NCBI RefSeq assembly: GCF_958295425.1
Contig: NC_081136.1
Location: 14,157,381 to 14,221,380, forward strand
DNA: 64,000 nucleotides
Reading direction: 5' to 3'
Source: Solea solea
Taxonomy: Eukaryota; Chordata; Actinopteri; Pleuronectiformes; Soleidae
Shown: one piece after another, positions 45,301-57,300 of the stretch
How the letters are laid out: each line of letters starts with the position of its first letter
Position numbering within the stretch: the first letter of the stretch is position 1
The notes under the pieces: generated by a model
What the model saw: the letters and a program-made list of their open reading frames with translations, nothing else
What the model was told of the DNA's origin: nothing
Database searches by the model: none
Made by a program: the position numbers and the translations under genes

Positions 45301-48300
45301 GGCTGGTGTTGTAGTTGTGGTGGCTGGTGTAGTAGTTGTTGTCGCTGGTGTAGTAGTTGTTGCTGGTGTTGTAGTTGTTGCTGTTGTGGTTGTTGTGGCT
45401 GGGGCTGTTGTTGTTGTAGCTGGTGTAGTTGCTCCTGGTGTTGTTGTGGCTGGTGTAGTAGTTGTTGCTGGTGTTGTAGTTGTGGTGGCTGGTGTAGTAG
45501 TTGTTGTCGCTGTTGTAGTTGCTGCTGGTGTTGTTGTGGCTGGTGTAGTAGTTGTTGTCGTTGTTGTAGTTGTTGCTGGTGTTGTAGTTGTGGTGGCTGG
45601 TGTAGTAGTTGTTGTCGCTGGTGTAGTAGTTGTTGCTGGTGTTGTAGTTGTGGTGGCTGGTGTAGTAGTTGTTGTGGCTATTGTAGTTGCTGCTGGTGTT
45701 GTTGTGGCTGGTGTAGTAGTTGTTGCTGGTGTTGTAGTTGCGGTGGCTGGTGTAGTAGTTGTTGTCGCTGGTGTAGTAGTTGTTGCTGGTGTTGTAGTTG
45801 TTGCTGTTGTGGTTGTTGTGGCTGGGGCTGTTGTTGTTGTAGCTGGTGTGCTAGTTGTAGTAGTTGTTGTTGCTGGTGTAGTAGTTGCTGCTGGTGTTGT
45901 TGTGGCTGGTGTAGTAGTTGTTGCTGGCGTTGTAGTTGTTGTTGCTGGTGTTGTAGTTGTGGTGGCTGGTGTTGTAGTTGTGGTGACAGGTGTAGTAGTT
46001 GTTGTCGCTGGTGTAGTAGTTGTTGCTGGTGTTGTAGTTGTGGTGGCTGGTGTAGTAGTTGTTGTGGCTGGTGTAGTAGTTGTGGTTGCTGTTGTAGTTG
46101 CTCCTGGTGTTGTTGTGGCTGGTGTAGTAGTTGTTGCTGGTGTTGTAGTTGTGGTGGCTGGTGTAGTAGTTGTTGTCACTGTTGTAGTTGCTGCTGGTGT
46201 TGTTGTGGCTGGTGTAGTAGTTGTTGCTGGTGTTGTAGTAGTTGTTGCTGGTGTAGTTGTGGTTGCTGGTGTAGTTGTGGTGGCTGGTGTAGTAGTTGTT
46301 GTCGCTGGTGTAGTAGTTGTTGCTGGTGTTGTAGTTGTGGTGGCTGGTGTAGTAGTTGTTGTGGCTATTGTAGTTGCTGCTGGTGTTGTTGTGGCTGGTG
46401 TAGTAGTTGTTGCTGGTGTTGTAGTTGCGGTGGCTGGTGTAGTAGTTGTTGTCGCTGGTGTAGTAGTTGTTGCTGGTGTTGTAGTTGTTGCTGTTGTGGT
46501 TGTTGTGGCTGGGGCTGTTGTTGTTGTAGCTGGTGTGCTAGTTGTAGTAGTTGTTGTTGCTGGTGTAGTAGTTGCTGCTGGTGTTGTTGTGGCTGGTGTA
46601 GTAGTTGTTGCTGGTGTTGTAGTTGTTGTTGCTGGTGTTGTAGTTGTGGTGGCTGGTGTTGTAGTTGTGGTGGCAGGTGTAGTAGTTGTTGTCGCTGGTG
46701 TAGTAGTTGTTGCTGGTGTTGTAGTTGTGGTGGCTGGTGTAGTAGTTGTTGTGGCTGGTGTAGTAGTTGTGGTTGCTGTTGTAGTTGCTCCTGGTGTTGT
46801 TGTGGCTGGTGTAGTAGTTGTTGCTGGTGTTGTAGTTGTGGTGGCTGGTGTAGTAGTTGTTGTCACTGTTGTAGTTGCTGCTGGTGTTGTTGTGGCTGGT
46901 GTAGTAGTTGTTGCTGGTGTTGTAGTAGTTGTTGCTGGTGTAGTTGTGGTTGCTGGTGTAGTTGTGGTGGCTGGTGTAGTAGTTGTTGTCGCTGGTGTAG
47001 TAGTTGTTGCTGGTGTTGTAGTTGTGGTGGCTGGTGTAGTAGTTGTTGTGGCTATTGTAGTTGCTGCTGGTGTTGTTGTGGCTGGTGTAGTAGTTGTTGC
47101 TGGTGTTGTAGTTGCGGTGGCTGGTGTAGTAGTTGTTGTGGCTGGTGTAGTAGTTGTTGCTGGTGTTGTAGTTGTTGCTGTTGTGGTTGTTGTGGCTGGG
47201 GCTGTTGTTGTTGTAGCTGGTGTGCTAGTTGTAGTAGTTGTTGTTGCTGGTGTAGTAGTTGCTGCTGGTGTTGTTGTGGCTGGTGTAGTAGTTGTTGCTG
47301 GTGTTGTAGTTGTTGTTGCTGGTGTTGTAGTTGTGGTGGCTGGTGTTGTAGTTGTGGTGGCAGGTGTAGTAGTTGTTGTCGCTGGTGTAGTAGTTGTTGC
47401 TGGTGTTGTAGTTGTGGTGGCTGGTGTAGTAGTTGTTGTGGCTGGTGTAGTAGTTGTGGTTGCTGTTGTAGTTGCTCCTGGTGTTGTTGTGGCTGGTGTA
47501 GTAGTTGTTGCTGGTGTTGTAGTTGTGGTGGCTGGTGTTGTAGTTGTTGTCGCTGTTGTAGTTGCTGCTGGTGTTGTTGTGGCTGGTGTAGTAGTTGTTG
47601 CTGGTGTTGTAGTAGTTGTTGCTGGTGTAGTTGTGGTTGCTGGTGTAGTTGTGGTGGCTGGTGTAGTAGTTGTTGTCGCTGGTGTAGTAGTTGTTGCTGG
47701 TGTTGTAGTTGTGGTGGCTGGTGTAGTAGTTGTTGTGGCTATTGTAGTTGCTGCTGGTGTTGTTGTGGCTGGTGTAGTAGTTGTTGCTGGTGTTGTTGTG
47801 GCTGGTGTTGTAGTTGTGGTGGCTGGTGTAGTAGTTGTTGTCGCTGGTGTAGTAGTTGTTGCTGGTGTTGTAGTTGTTGCTGTTGTGGTTGTTGTGGCTG
47901 GGGCTGTTGTTGTAGCTGGTGTAGTTGCTCCTGGTGTTGTTGTGGCTGGTGTAGTAGTTGTTGCTGGTGTTGTAGTTGTGGTGGCTGGTGTAGTAGTTGT
48001 TGTCGCTGTTGTAGTTGCTGCTGGTGTTGTTGTGGCTGGTGTAGTAGTTGTTGTTGTTGTAGTTGTTGCTGGTGTTGTAGTTGTGGTGGCTGGTGTAGTA
48101 GTTGTTGTCGCTGGTGTAGTAGTTGTTGCTGGTGTTGTAGTTGTGGTGGCTGGTGTAGTAGTTGTTGTGGCTATTGTAGTTGCTGCTGGTGTTGTTGTGG
48201 CTGGTGTAGTAGTTGTTGCTGGTGTTGTAGTTGCGGTGGCTGGTGTAGTAGTTGTTGTCGCTGGTGTAGTAGTTGTTGCTGGTGTTGTAGTTGTTGCTGT

Positions 48301-51300
48301 TGTGGTTGTTGTGGCTGGGGCTGTTGTTGTTGTAGCTGGTGTGCTAGTTGTAGTAGTTGTTGTTGCTGGTGTAGTAGTTGCTGCTGGTGTTGTTGTGGCT
48401 GGTGTAGTAGTTGTTGCTGGTGTTGTAGTTGTTGTTGCTGGTGTTGTAGTTGTGGTGGCTGGTGTTGTAGTTGTGGTGGCAGGTGTAGTAGTTGTTGTCG
48501 CTGGTGTAGTAGTTGTTGCTGGTGTTGTAGTTGTGGTGGCTGGTGTAGTAGTTGTTGTGGCTGGTGTAGTAGTTGTGGTTGCTGTTGTAGTTGCTCCTGG
48601 TGTTGTTGTGGCTGGTGTAGTAGTTGTTGCTGGTGTTGTAGTTGTGGTGGCTGGTGTAGTAGTTGTTGTCACTGTTGTAGTTGCTGCTGGTGTTGTTGTG
48701 GCTGGTGTAGTAGTTGTTGCTGGTGTTGTAGTAGTTGTTGCTGGTGTAGTTGTGGTTGCTGGTGTAGTTGTGGTGGCTGGTGTAGTCGTTGTTGTTGCCG
48801 GTGTTGTAGTTGTGGTGGCTGGTGTAGTAGTTGTGGTGGCTGGTGTTGTAGTTGTTGTGGCTGGTGTAGTCGTTGTTGTTGCCGGTGTTGTAGTTGTGGT
48901 GGCTGGTGTTGTAGTTGTGGTTGCTGGTGTAGTTGTGGTGGCTGGTGTAGTAGTTGTTGTGGCTGGTGTTGTAGTTGTTGCTGGTGTAGTTGTTGTGGCT
49001 GGTGTAGTAGTTGTGGTGGCTGGTGTTGTAGTTGTGGTGGCTGGTGTAGTAGTTGTGGTGGCTGGTGTTGTAGTTGTTGTGGCCGGTGTAGTAGTTGTGG
49101 TGGCTGGTGTAGTAGTTGTTGTCGCTGGTGTAGTAGTTGTTGCTGGTGTTGTAGTTGTGGTAGCTGGTGTAGTAGTTGTTGTGGCTGGTGTAGTAGTTGT
49201 GGTTGCTGTTGTAGTAGTTGTGGTGGCTGGTGTTGTAGTTGTTGTGGCCGGTGTAGTAGTTGTGGTGGCTGGTGTAGTAGTTGTTGTCGCTGGTGTAGTA
49301 GTTGTTGCTGGTGTTGTAGTTGTGGTAGCTGGTGTAGTAGTTGTTGTGGCTGGTGTAGTAGTTGTGGTTGCTGTTGTAGTTGCTGCTGGTGTTGTTGTGG
49401 CTGGTGTAGTAGTTGCTGGTGTTGTAGTTGTGGTGGCTGGTGTAGTAGTTGTTGTCGCTGATGTAGTTGCTGCTGGTGTTGTTGTGGCTGGTGTAGTAGT
49501 TGTTGCTGGTGTTGTAGTAGTTGTTGCTGGTGTAGTTGTGGTTGCTGGTGTTGTAGTTGTGGTGGCTGGTGTAGTAGTTGTTGTCGCTGGTGTAGTAGTT
49601 GCTGGTGTTGTAGTTGTGGTGGCTGGTGTAGTAGTTGTTGTCGCTGGTGTAGTTGCTCCTGGTGTTGTTGTGGCTGGTGTAGTAGTTGTTGCTGGTGTTG
49701 TAGTTGTGGTGGCTGGTGTAGTAGTTGTTGTCACTGTTGTAGTTGCTGCTGGTGTTGTTGTGGCTGGTGTAGTAGTTGTTGCTGGTGTTGTAGTAGTTGT
49801 TGCTGGTGTAGTTGTGGTTGCTGGTGTAGTTGTGGTGGCTGGTGTAGTAGTTGTTGTCGCTGGTGTAGTAGTTGTTGCTGGTGTTGTAGTTGTGGTGGCT
49901 GGTGTAGTAGTTGTTGTGGCTATTGTAGTTGCTGCTGGTGTTGTTGTGGCTGGTGTAGTAGTTGTTGCTGGTGTTGTAGTTGCGGTGGCTGGTGTAGTAG
50001 TTGTTGTCGCTGGTGTAGTAGTTGTTGCTGGTGTTGTAGTTGTTGCTGTTGTGGTTGTTGTGGCTGGGGCTGTTGTTGTTGTAGCTGGTGTGCTAGTTGT
50101 AGTAGTTGTTGTTGTTGGTGTAGTAGTTGCTGCTGGTGTTGTTGTGGCTGGTGTAGTAGTTGTTGCTGGTGTTGTAGTTGTTGTTGCTGGTGTTGTAGTT
50201 GTGGTGGCTGGTGTTGTAGTTGTGGTGGCAGGTGTAGTAGTTGTTGTCGCTGGTGTAGTAGTTGTTGCTGGTGTTGTAGTTGTGGTGGCTGGTGTAGTAG
50301 TTGTTGTGGCTGGTGTAGTAGTTGTGGTTGCTGTTGTAGTTGCTCCTGGTGTTGTTGTGGCTGGTGTAGTAGTTGTTGCTGGTGTTGTAGTTGTGGTGGC
50401 TAGTGTAGTAGTTGTTGTCGCTGTTGTAGTTGCTGCTGGTGTTGTTGTGGCTGGTGTAGTAGTTGTTGCTGGTGTTGTAGTTGTGGTGGCTGGTGTAGTA
50501 GTTGTTGTCCCTGTTGTAGTTGCTGCTGGTGTTGTTGTGGCTGGTGTAGTAGTTGTTGCTGGTGTTGTAGTAGTTGTTGCTGGTGTAGTTGTGGTTGCTG
50601 GTGTAGTTGTGGTGGCTGGTGTAGTAGTTGTTGTCGCTGGTGTAGTAGTTGTTGCTGGTGTTGTAGTTGTGGTGGCTGGTGTAGTAGTTGTTGTGGCTAT
50701 TGTAGTTGCTGCTGGTGTTGTTGTGGCTGGTGTAGTAGTTGTTGCTGGTGTTGTAGTTGCGGTGGCTGGTGTAGTAGTTGTTGTCGCTGGTGTAGTAGTT
50801 GTTGCTGGTGTTGTAGTTGTTGCTGTTGTGGTTGTTGTGGCTGGGGCTGTTGTTGTTGTAGCTGGTGTGCTAGTTGTAGTAGTTGTTGTTGTTGGTGTAG
50901 TAGTTGCTGCTGGTGTTGTTGTGGCTGGTGTAGTAGTTGTTGCTGGTGTTGTAGTTGTTGTTGCTGGTGTTGTAGTTGTGGTGGCTGGTGTTGTAGTTGT
51001 GGTGGCAGGTGTAGTAGTTGTTGTCGCTGGTGTAGTAGTTGTTGCTGGTGTTGTAGTTGTGGTGGCTGGTGTAGTAGTTGTTGTGGCTGGTGTAGTAGTT
51101 GTGGTTGCTGTTGTAGTTGCTCCTGGTGTTGTTGTGGCTGGTGTAGTAGTTGTTGCTGGTGTTGTAGTTGTGGTGGCTAGTGTAGTAGTTGTTGTCGCTG
51201 TTGTAGTTGCTGCTGGTGTTGTTGTGGCTGGTGTAGTAGTTGTTGCTGGTGTTGTAGTTGTGGTGGCTGGTGTAGTAGTTGTTGTCGCTGTTGTAGTTGC

Positions 51301-54300
51301 TGCTGGTGTTGTTGTGGCTGGTGTAGTAGTTGTTGCTGGTGTTGTAGTAGTTGTTGCTGGTGTAGTTGTGGTTGCTGGTGTTGTAGTTGTGGTGGCTGGT
51401 GTTGTAGTTGTGGTGGCTGGTGTAGTAGTTGTTGTCGCTGGTGTAGTAGTTGTTGCTGGTGTTGTAGTTGTGGTGGCTGGTGTAGTAGTTGTTGTGGCTA
51501 TTGTAGTTGCTGCTGGTGTTGTTGTGGCTGGTGTAGTAGTTGTTGCTGGTGTTGTAGTTGCGGTGGCTGGTGTAGTAGTTGTTGTCGCTGGTGTAGTAGT
51601 TGTTGCTGGTGTTGTAGTTGTTGCTGTTGTGGTTGTTGTGGCTGGGGCTGTTGTTGTTGTAGCTGGTGTGGTAGTTGTAGTAGTTGTTGTTGCTGGTGTA
51701 GTAGTTGCTGCTGGTGTTGTTGTGGCTGTTGTAGTAGTTGTTGCTGGTGTTGTTGTGGCTGGTGTTGTAGTTGTGGTGGCTGGTGTAGTAGTTGTTGTCG
51801 CTGGTGTAGTAGTTGTTGCTGGTGTTGTAGTTGTTGCTGTTGTGGTTGTTGTGGCTGGGGCTGTTGTTGTTGTAGCTGGTGTGCTAGTTGTAGTAGTTGT
51901 TGTTGCTGGTGTAGTAGTTGTGGTTGCTGTTGTAGTTGTTGCTGGAGTTGTAGTTGTGGTGGCTGGTGTAGTAGTTGTTGTGGCTGGTGTAGTAGTTGCT
52001 GCTGGTGTTGTTGTGGCTCGTTTAGTAGTTGTTGCTGGTGTTGTAGTAGCTGTTGCTGGTGTTGTAGTTGTTGTTGCTGGTGTTGTAGTTGTGGTGGCTG
52101 GTGTTGTAGTTGTGGTGGCAGGTGTAGTAGTTGTTGTGGCTGGTGTAGTAGTTGTGGTTGCTGTTGAAGTTGCTCCTGGTGTTGTTGTGGCTGGTGTAGT
52201 AGTTGTTGCTGGTGTTGTAGTAGTTGTTGCTGGTGTAGTTGTGGTTGCTGGTGTTGTAGTTGTGGTGGCTGGTGTTGTAGTTGTGGTGGCTGGTGTAGTA
52301 GTTGTTGTCGCTGGTGTAGTAGTTGTTGCTGGTGTTGTAGTTGTGGTGGCTGGTGTAGTAGTTGTTGTGGCTATTGTAGTTGCTGCTGGTGTTGTTGTGG
52401 CTGGTGTTGTAGTTGTTGCTGGTGTTGTAGTTGTGGTGGCTGGTGTAGTAGTTGTTGTCGCTGGTGTAGTAGTTGTTGCTGGTGTTGTAGTTGTTGCTGT
52501 TGTGGTTGTTGTGGCTGGGGCTGTTGTTGTTGTAGCTGGTGTGCTAGTTGTAGTAGTTGTTGTTGCTGGTGTAGTAGTTGTGGTTGTTGTTGTAGTTGTT
52601 GCTGGTGTTGTAGTTGTGGTGGCTGGTGTAGTAGTTGTTGTGGCTGGTGTAGTAGTTGTGGTTGTTGTTGTAGTTGCTGCTGGTGTTGTTGTGGCTGGTG
52701 TAGTAGTTGTTGCTGGTGTTGTAGTAGTTGTTGCTGGTGTTGTAGTTGTTGTTGCTGGTGTTGTAGTTGTGGTGGCTGGTGTTGTAGTTATGGTGGCAGG
52801 TGTAGTAGTTGTTGTCGCTGGTGTAGTAGTTGTTGCTGGTGTTGTAGTTGTGGTGGCTGGTGTAGTAGTTGTTGTGGCTGGTGTAGTAGTTGTGGTTGCT
52901 GTTGTAGTTGCTCCTGGTGTTGTTGTGGCTGGTGTAGTAGTTGTTGCTGGTGTTGTAGTTGTGGTGGCTGGTGTAGTAGTTGTTGTCGCTGTTGTAGTGG
53001 CTGCTGGTGTTACCGTGGCTGGTGTAGTAGTTGTTGCTGGTGTTGTAGTAGTTGTTGCTGGTGTAGTTGTGGTTGCTGGAGTTGTAGTTGTGGTGGCTGG
53101 TGTTGTAGTTGTGGTGGCTGGTGTAGTAGTTGTTGTCGCTGGTGTAGTAGTTGTTGCTGGTGTTGTAGTTGTGGTGGCTGGTGTAGTAGTTGTTGTGGCT
53201 ATTGTAGTTGCTGCTGGTGTTGTTGTGGCTGGTGTAGTAGTTGTTGCTGGTGTTGTTGTGGCTGGTGTTGTAGTTGTGGTGGCTGGTGTAGTAGTTGTTG
53301 CTGGTGTTGTAGTTGTGGTAGCTGGTATAGTAGTTGTGGTGGCTGGTGTTGTAGTTGTGGTTGCTGGTGTTGTAGTTGTTGTGGCTGGTGTAGTCGTTGT
53401 TGTTGCCGGTGTTGTAGTTGTGGTGGCTGGTGTTGTAGTTGTGGTGGCTGGTGTTGTAGTTGTGGTGGCTGGTGTAGTAGTTGTGATGGCTGGTGTAGTC
53501 GTTGTTGTTGCCGGTGTTGTAGTTGTGGTGGCTGGTGTAGTAGTTGTGGTGGCTGGTGTTGTAGTTGTTGTGGCTGGTGTAGTCGTTGTTGTTGCCGGTG
53601 TTGTAGTTGTGGTGGCTGGTGTTGTAGTTGTGGTTGCTGGTGTAGTTGTGGTGGCTGGTGTAGTAGTTGTTGTGGCTGGTGTTGTAGTTGTTGCTGGTGT
53701 AGTTGTTGTTGTTGCCGGTGTTGTAGTTGTGGTGGCTGGTGTTGTAGTTGTGGTTGCTGGTGTAGTTGTGGTGGCTGGTGTAGTAGTTGTTGTGGCTGGT
53801 GTTGTAGTTGTTGCTGGTGTAGTTGTTGTGGCTGGTGTAGTAGTTGTGGTGGCTGGTGTAGTAGTTGTGGTGGCTGGTGTTGTAGTTGTTGTGGCCGGTG
53901 TAGTAGTTGTGGTGGCTGGTGTAGTAGTTGTTGTCGCTGGTGTAGTAGTTGTTGCTGGTGTTGTAGTTGTGGTAGCTGGTGTAGTAGTTGTTGTGGCTGG
54001 TGTAGTAGTTGTGGTTGCTGTTGTAGTAGTTGTGGTGGCTGGTGTTGTAGTTGTTGTGGCCGGTGTAGTAGTTGTGGTGGCTGGTGTAGTAGTTGTTGTC
54101 GCTGGTGTAGTAGTTGTTGCTGGTGTTGTAGTTGTGGTAGCTGGTGTAGTAGTTGTTGTGGCTGGTGTAGTAGTTGTGGTTGCTGTTGTAGTTGCTGCTG
54201 GTGTTGTTGTGGCTGGTGTAGTAGTTGCTGGTGTTGTAGTTGTGGTGGCTGGTGTAGTAATTGTTGTCGCTGATGTAGTTGCTGCTGGTGTTGTTGTGGC

Positions 54301-57300
54301 TGGTGTAGTAGTTGTTGCTGGTGTTGTAGTAGTTGTTGCTGGTGTAGTTGTGGTTGCTGGTGTTGTAGTTGTGGTGGCTGGTGTAGTAGTTGTTGTCGCT
54401 GGTGTAGTAGTTGCTGGTGTTGTAGTTGTGGTGGCTGGTGTAGTAGTTGTTGTCGCTGGTGTAGTAGTTGTTGCTGGTGTTGTAGTTGTGGTGGCTGGTG
54501 TAGTAGTTGTTGTGGCTATTGTAGTTGCTGCTGGTGTTGTTGTGGCTGGTGTAGTAGTTGTTGCTGGTGTTGTTGTGGCTGGTGTTGTAGTTGTGGTGGC
54601 TGGTGTAGTAGTTGTTGTCGCTGGTGTAGTAGTTGTTGCTGTTGTAGTTGTTGCTGTTGTGGTTGTTGTGGCTGGGGCTGTTGTTGTAGCTGGTGTGCTA
54701 GTTGTAGTAGTTGTTGTTGCTGGTGTAGTAGTTGTGGTTGCTGTTGTAGTTGCTGCTGGTGTTGTTGTGGCTGGTGTAGTAGTTGTTGCTTGTGTTGTTG
54801 TGGCTGGTGTTGTGGTTGTGGTGGCTGGTGTAGTAGTTGTTGTCGCTGTTGTAGTTGCTGCTGGTGTTGTTGTGGCTGGTGTGGTAGTTGTTGCCGGTGT
54901 TGTAGTAGTTGTTGCTGCTGTAGTTGTGGTTGCTGGTGTTGTAGTTGTGGTGGCTCGTGTTGTAGTTGTGGTGGCTGGTGTAGTAGTTGTTGTCGCTGGT
55001 GTAGTAGTTGTTGCTGGTGTTGTAGTTGTGGTGGCTGGTGTAGTAGTTGTTGTGGCTATTGTAGTTGCTGCTGGTGTTGTTGTGGCTGGTGTAGTAGTTG
55101 TTGCTGGTGTTGTTGTGGCTGGTGTTGTAGTTGTGGTGGCTGGTGTAGTAGTTGTTGTCGCTGGTGTAGTAGTTGTTGCTGTTGTAGTTGTTGCTGTTGT
55201 GGTTGTTGTGGCTGGGGCTGTTGTTGTAGCTGGTGTGCTAGTTGTAGTAGTTGTTGTTGCTGGTGTAGTAGTTGTGGTTGCTGTTGTAGTTGTTGCTGGT
55301 GTTGTAGTTGTGGTGGCTGGTGTAGTAGTTGTTGTGGCTGGTGTAGTAGTTGTTGTGGCTGGTGTAGTAGTTGCTGCTGGTGTTGTTGTGGCTGGTGTAG
55401 TAGTTGTTGCTGGTGTTGTAGTAGTTGTTGTTGCTGGTGTTGTAGTTGTGGTGGCTGGTGTTGTAGTTGTTGTGGCTGGTGTAGTCGTTGTTGTTGCTGG
55501 TGTTGTAGTTGTGGTGGCTGGTGTTGTAGTTGTGGTTGCTGGTGTAGTAGTTGTGGTGGCTGGTGTTGTAGTTGTGGAGGCTGGTGTTGTAGTTGTGGTG
55601 GCAGGTGTAGTAGTTGTTGTCGCTGGTGTAGTAGTTGTTGCTGGTGTTGTAGTTGTGGTGGCTGGTGTAGTAGTTGTTGTGGCTGGTGTAGTAGTTGTGG
55701 TTGCTGTTGTAGTTGCTGCTGGTGTTGTTGTGGCTGGTGTAGTAGTTGTTGCTGTCGTGGTTGTTGTGGCTGGGGCTGTTGTTGTAGCTGGTGTGCTAGT
55801 TGTAGTAGTTGTTGTTGCTGGTGTAGTAGTTGTGGTTGCTGTTGTAGTTGCTGCTGGTGTTGTTGTGGCTGGTGTAGTAGTTGTTGCTTGTGTTGTTGTG
55901 GCTGGTGTTGTGGTTGTGGTGGCTGGTGTAGTAGTTGTTGTCGCTGTTGTAGTTGCTGCTGGTGTTGTTGTGGCTGGTGTGGTAGTTGTTGCCGGTGTTG
56001 TAGTAGTTGTTGCTGCTGTAGTTGTGGTTGCTGGTGTTGTAGTTGTGGTGGCTCGTGTTGTAGTTGTGGTGGCTGGTGTAGTAGTTGTTGTCGCTGGTGT
56101 AGTAGTTGTTGCTGGTGTTGTAGTTGTGGTGGCTGGTGTAGTAGTTGTTGTGGCTATTGTAGTTGCTGCTGGTGTTGTTGTGGCTGGTGTAGTAGTTGTT
56201 GCTGGTGTTGTTGTGGCTGGTGTTGTAGTTGTGGTGGCTGGTGTAGTAGTTGTTGTCGCTGGTGTAGTAGTTGTTGCTGTTGTAGTTGTTGCTGTTGTGG
56301 TTGTTGTGGCTGGGGCTGTTGTTGTAGCTGGTGTGCTAGTTGTAGTAGTTGTTGTTGCTGGTGTAGTAGTTGTGGTTGCTGTTGTAGTTGTTGCTGGTGT
56401 TGTAGTTGTGGTGGCTGGTGTAGTAGTTGTTGTGGCTGGTGTAGTAGTTGTTGTGGCTGGTGTAGTAGTTGCTGCTGGTGTTGTTGTGGCTGGTGTAGTA
56501 GTTGTTGCTGGTGTTGTAGTAGTTGTTGCTGGTGTTGTAGTTGTTGTTGCTGGTGTTGTAGTTGTGGTGGCTGGTGTTGTAGTTGTTGTGGCTGGTGTAG
56601 TCGTTGTTGTTGCTGGTGTTGTAGTTGTGGTGGCTGGTGTTGTAGTTGTGGTTGCTGGTGTAGTAGTTGTGGTGGCTGGTGTTGTAGTTGTGGAGGCTGG
56701 TGTTGTAGTTGTGGTGGCAGGTGTAGTAGTTGTTGTCGCTGGTGTAGTAGTTGTTGCTGGTGTTGTAGTTGTGGTGGCTGGTGTAGTAGTTGTTGTGGCT
56801 GGTGTAGTAGTTGTGGTTGCTGTTGTAGTTGCTGCTGGTGTTGTTGTGGCTGGTGTAGTAGTTGTTGCTGTTGTGGTTGTTGTGGCTGGGGCTGTTGTTG
56901 TAGCTGGTGTGCTAGTTGTAGTAGTTGTTGTTGCTGGTGTAGTAGTTGTGGTTGCTGTTGTAGTTGCTGCTGGTGTTGTTGTGGCTGGTGTAGTAGTTGT
57001 TGCTTGTGTTGTTGTGGCTGGTGTTGTGGTTGTGGTGGCTGGTGTAGTAGTTGTTGTCGCTGTTGTAGTTGCTGCTGGTGTTGTTGTGGCTGGTGTGGTA
57101 GTTGTTGCCGGTGTTGTAGTAGTTGTTGCTGCTGTAGTTGTGGTTGCTGGTGTTGTAGTTGTGGTGGCTCGTGTTGTAGTTGTGGTGGCTGGTGTAGTAG
57201 TTGTTGTCGCTGGTGTAGTAGTTGTTGCTGGTGTTGTAGTTGTGGTGGCTGGTGTAGTAGTTGTTGTGGCTATTGTAGTTGCTGCTGGTGTTGTGGCTGG

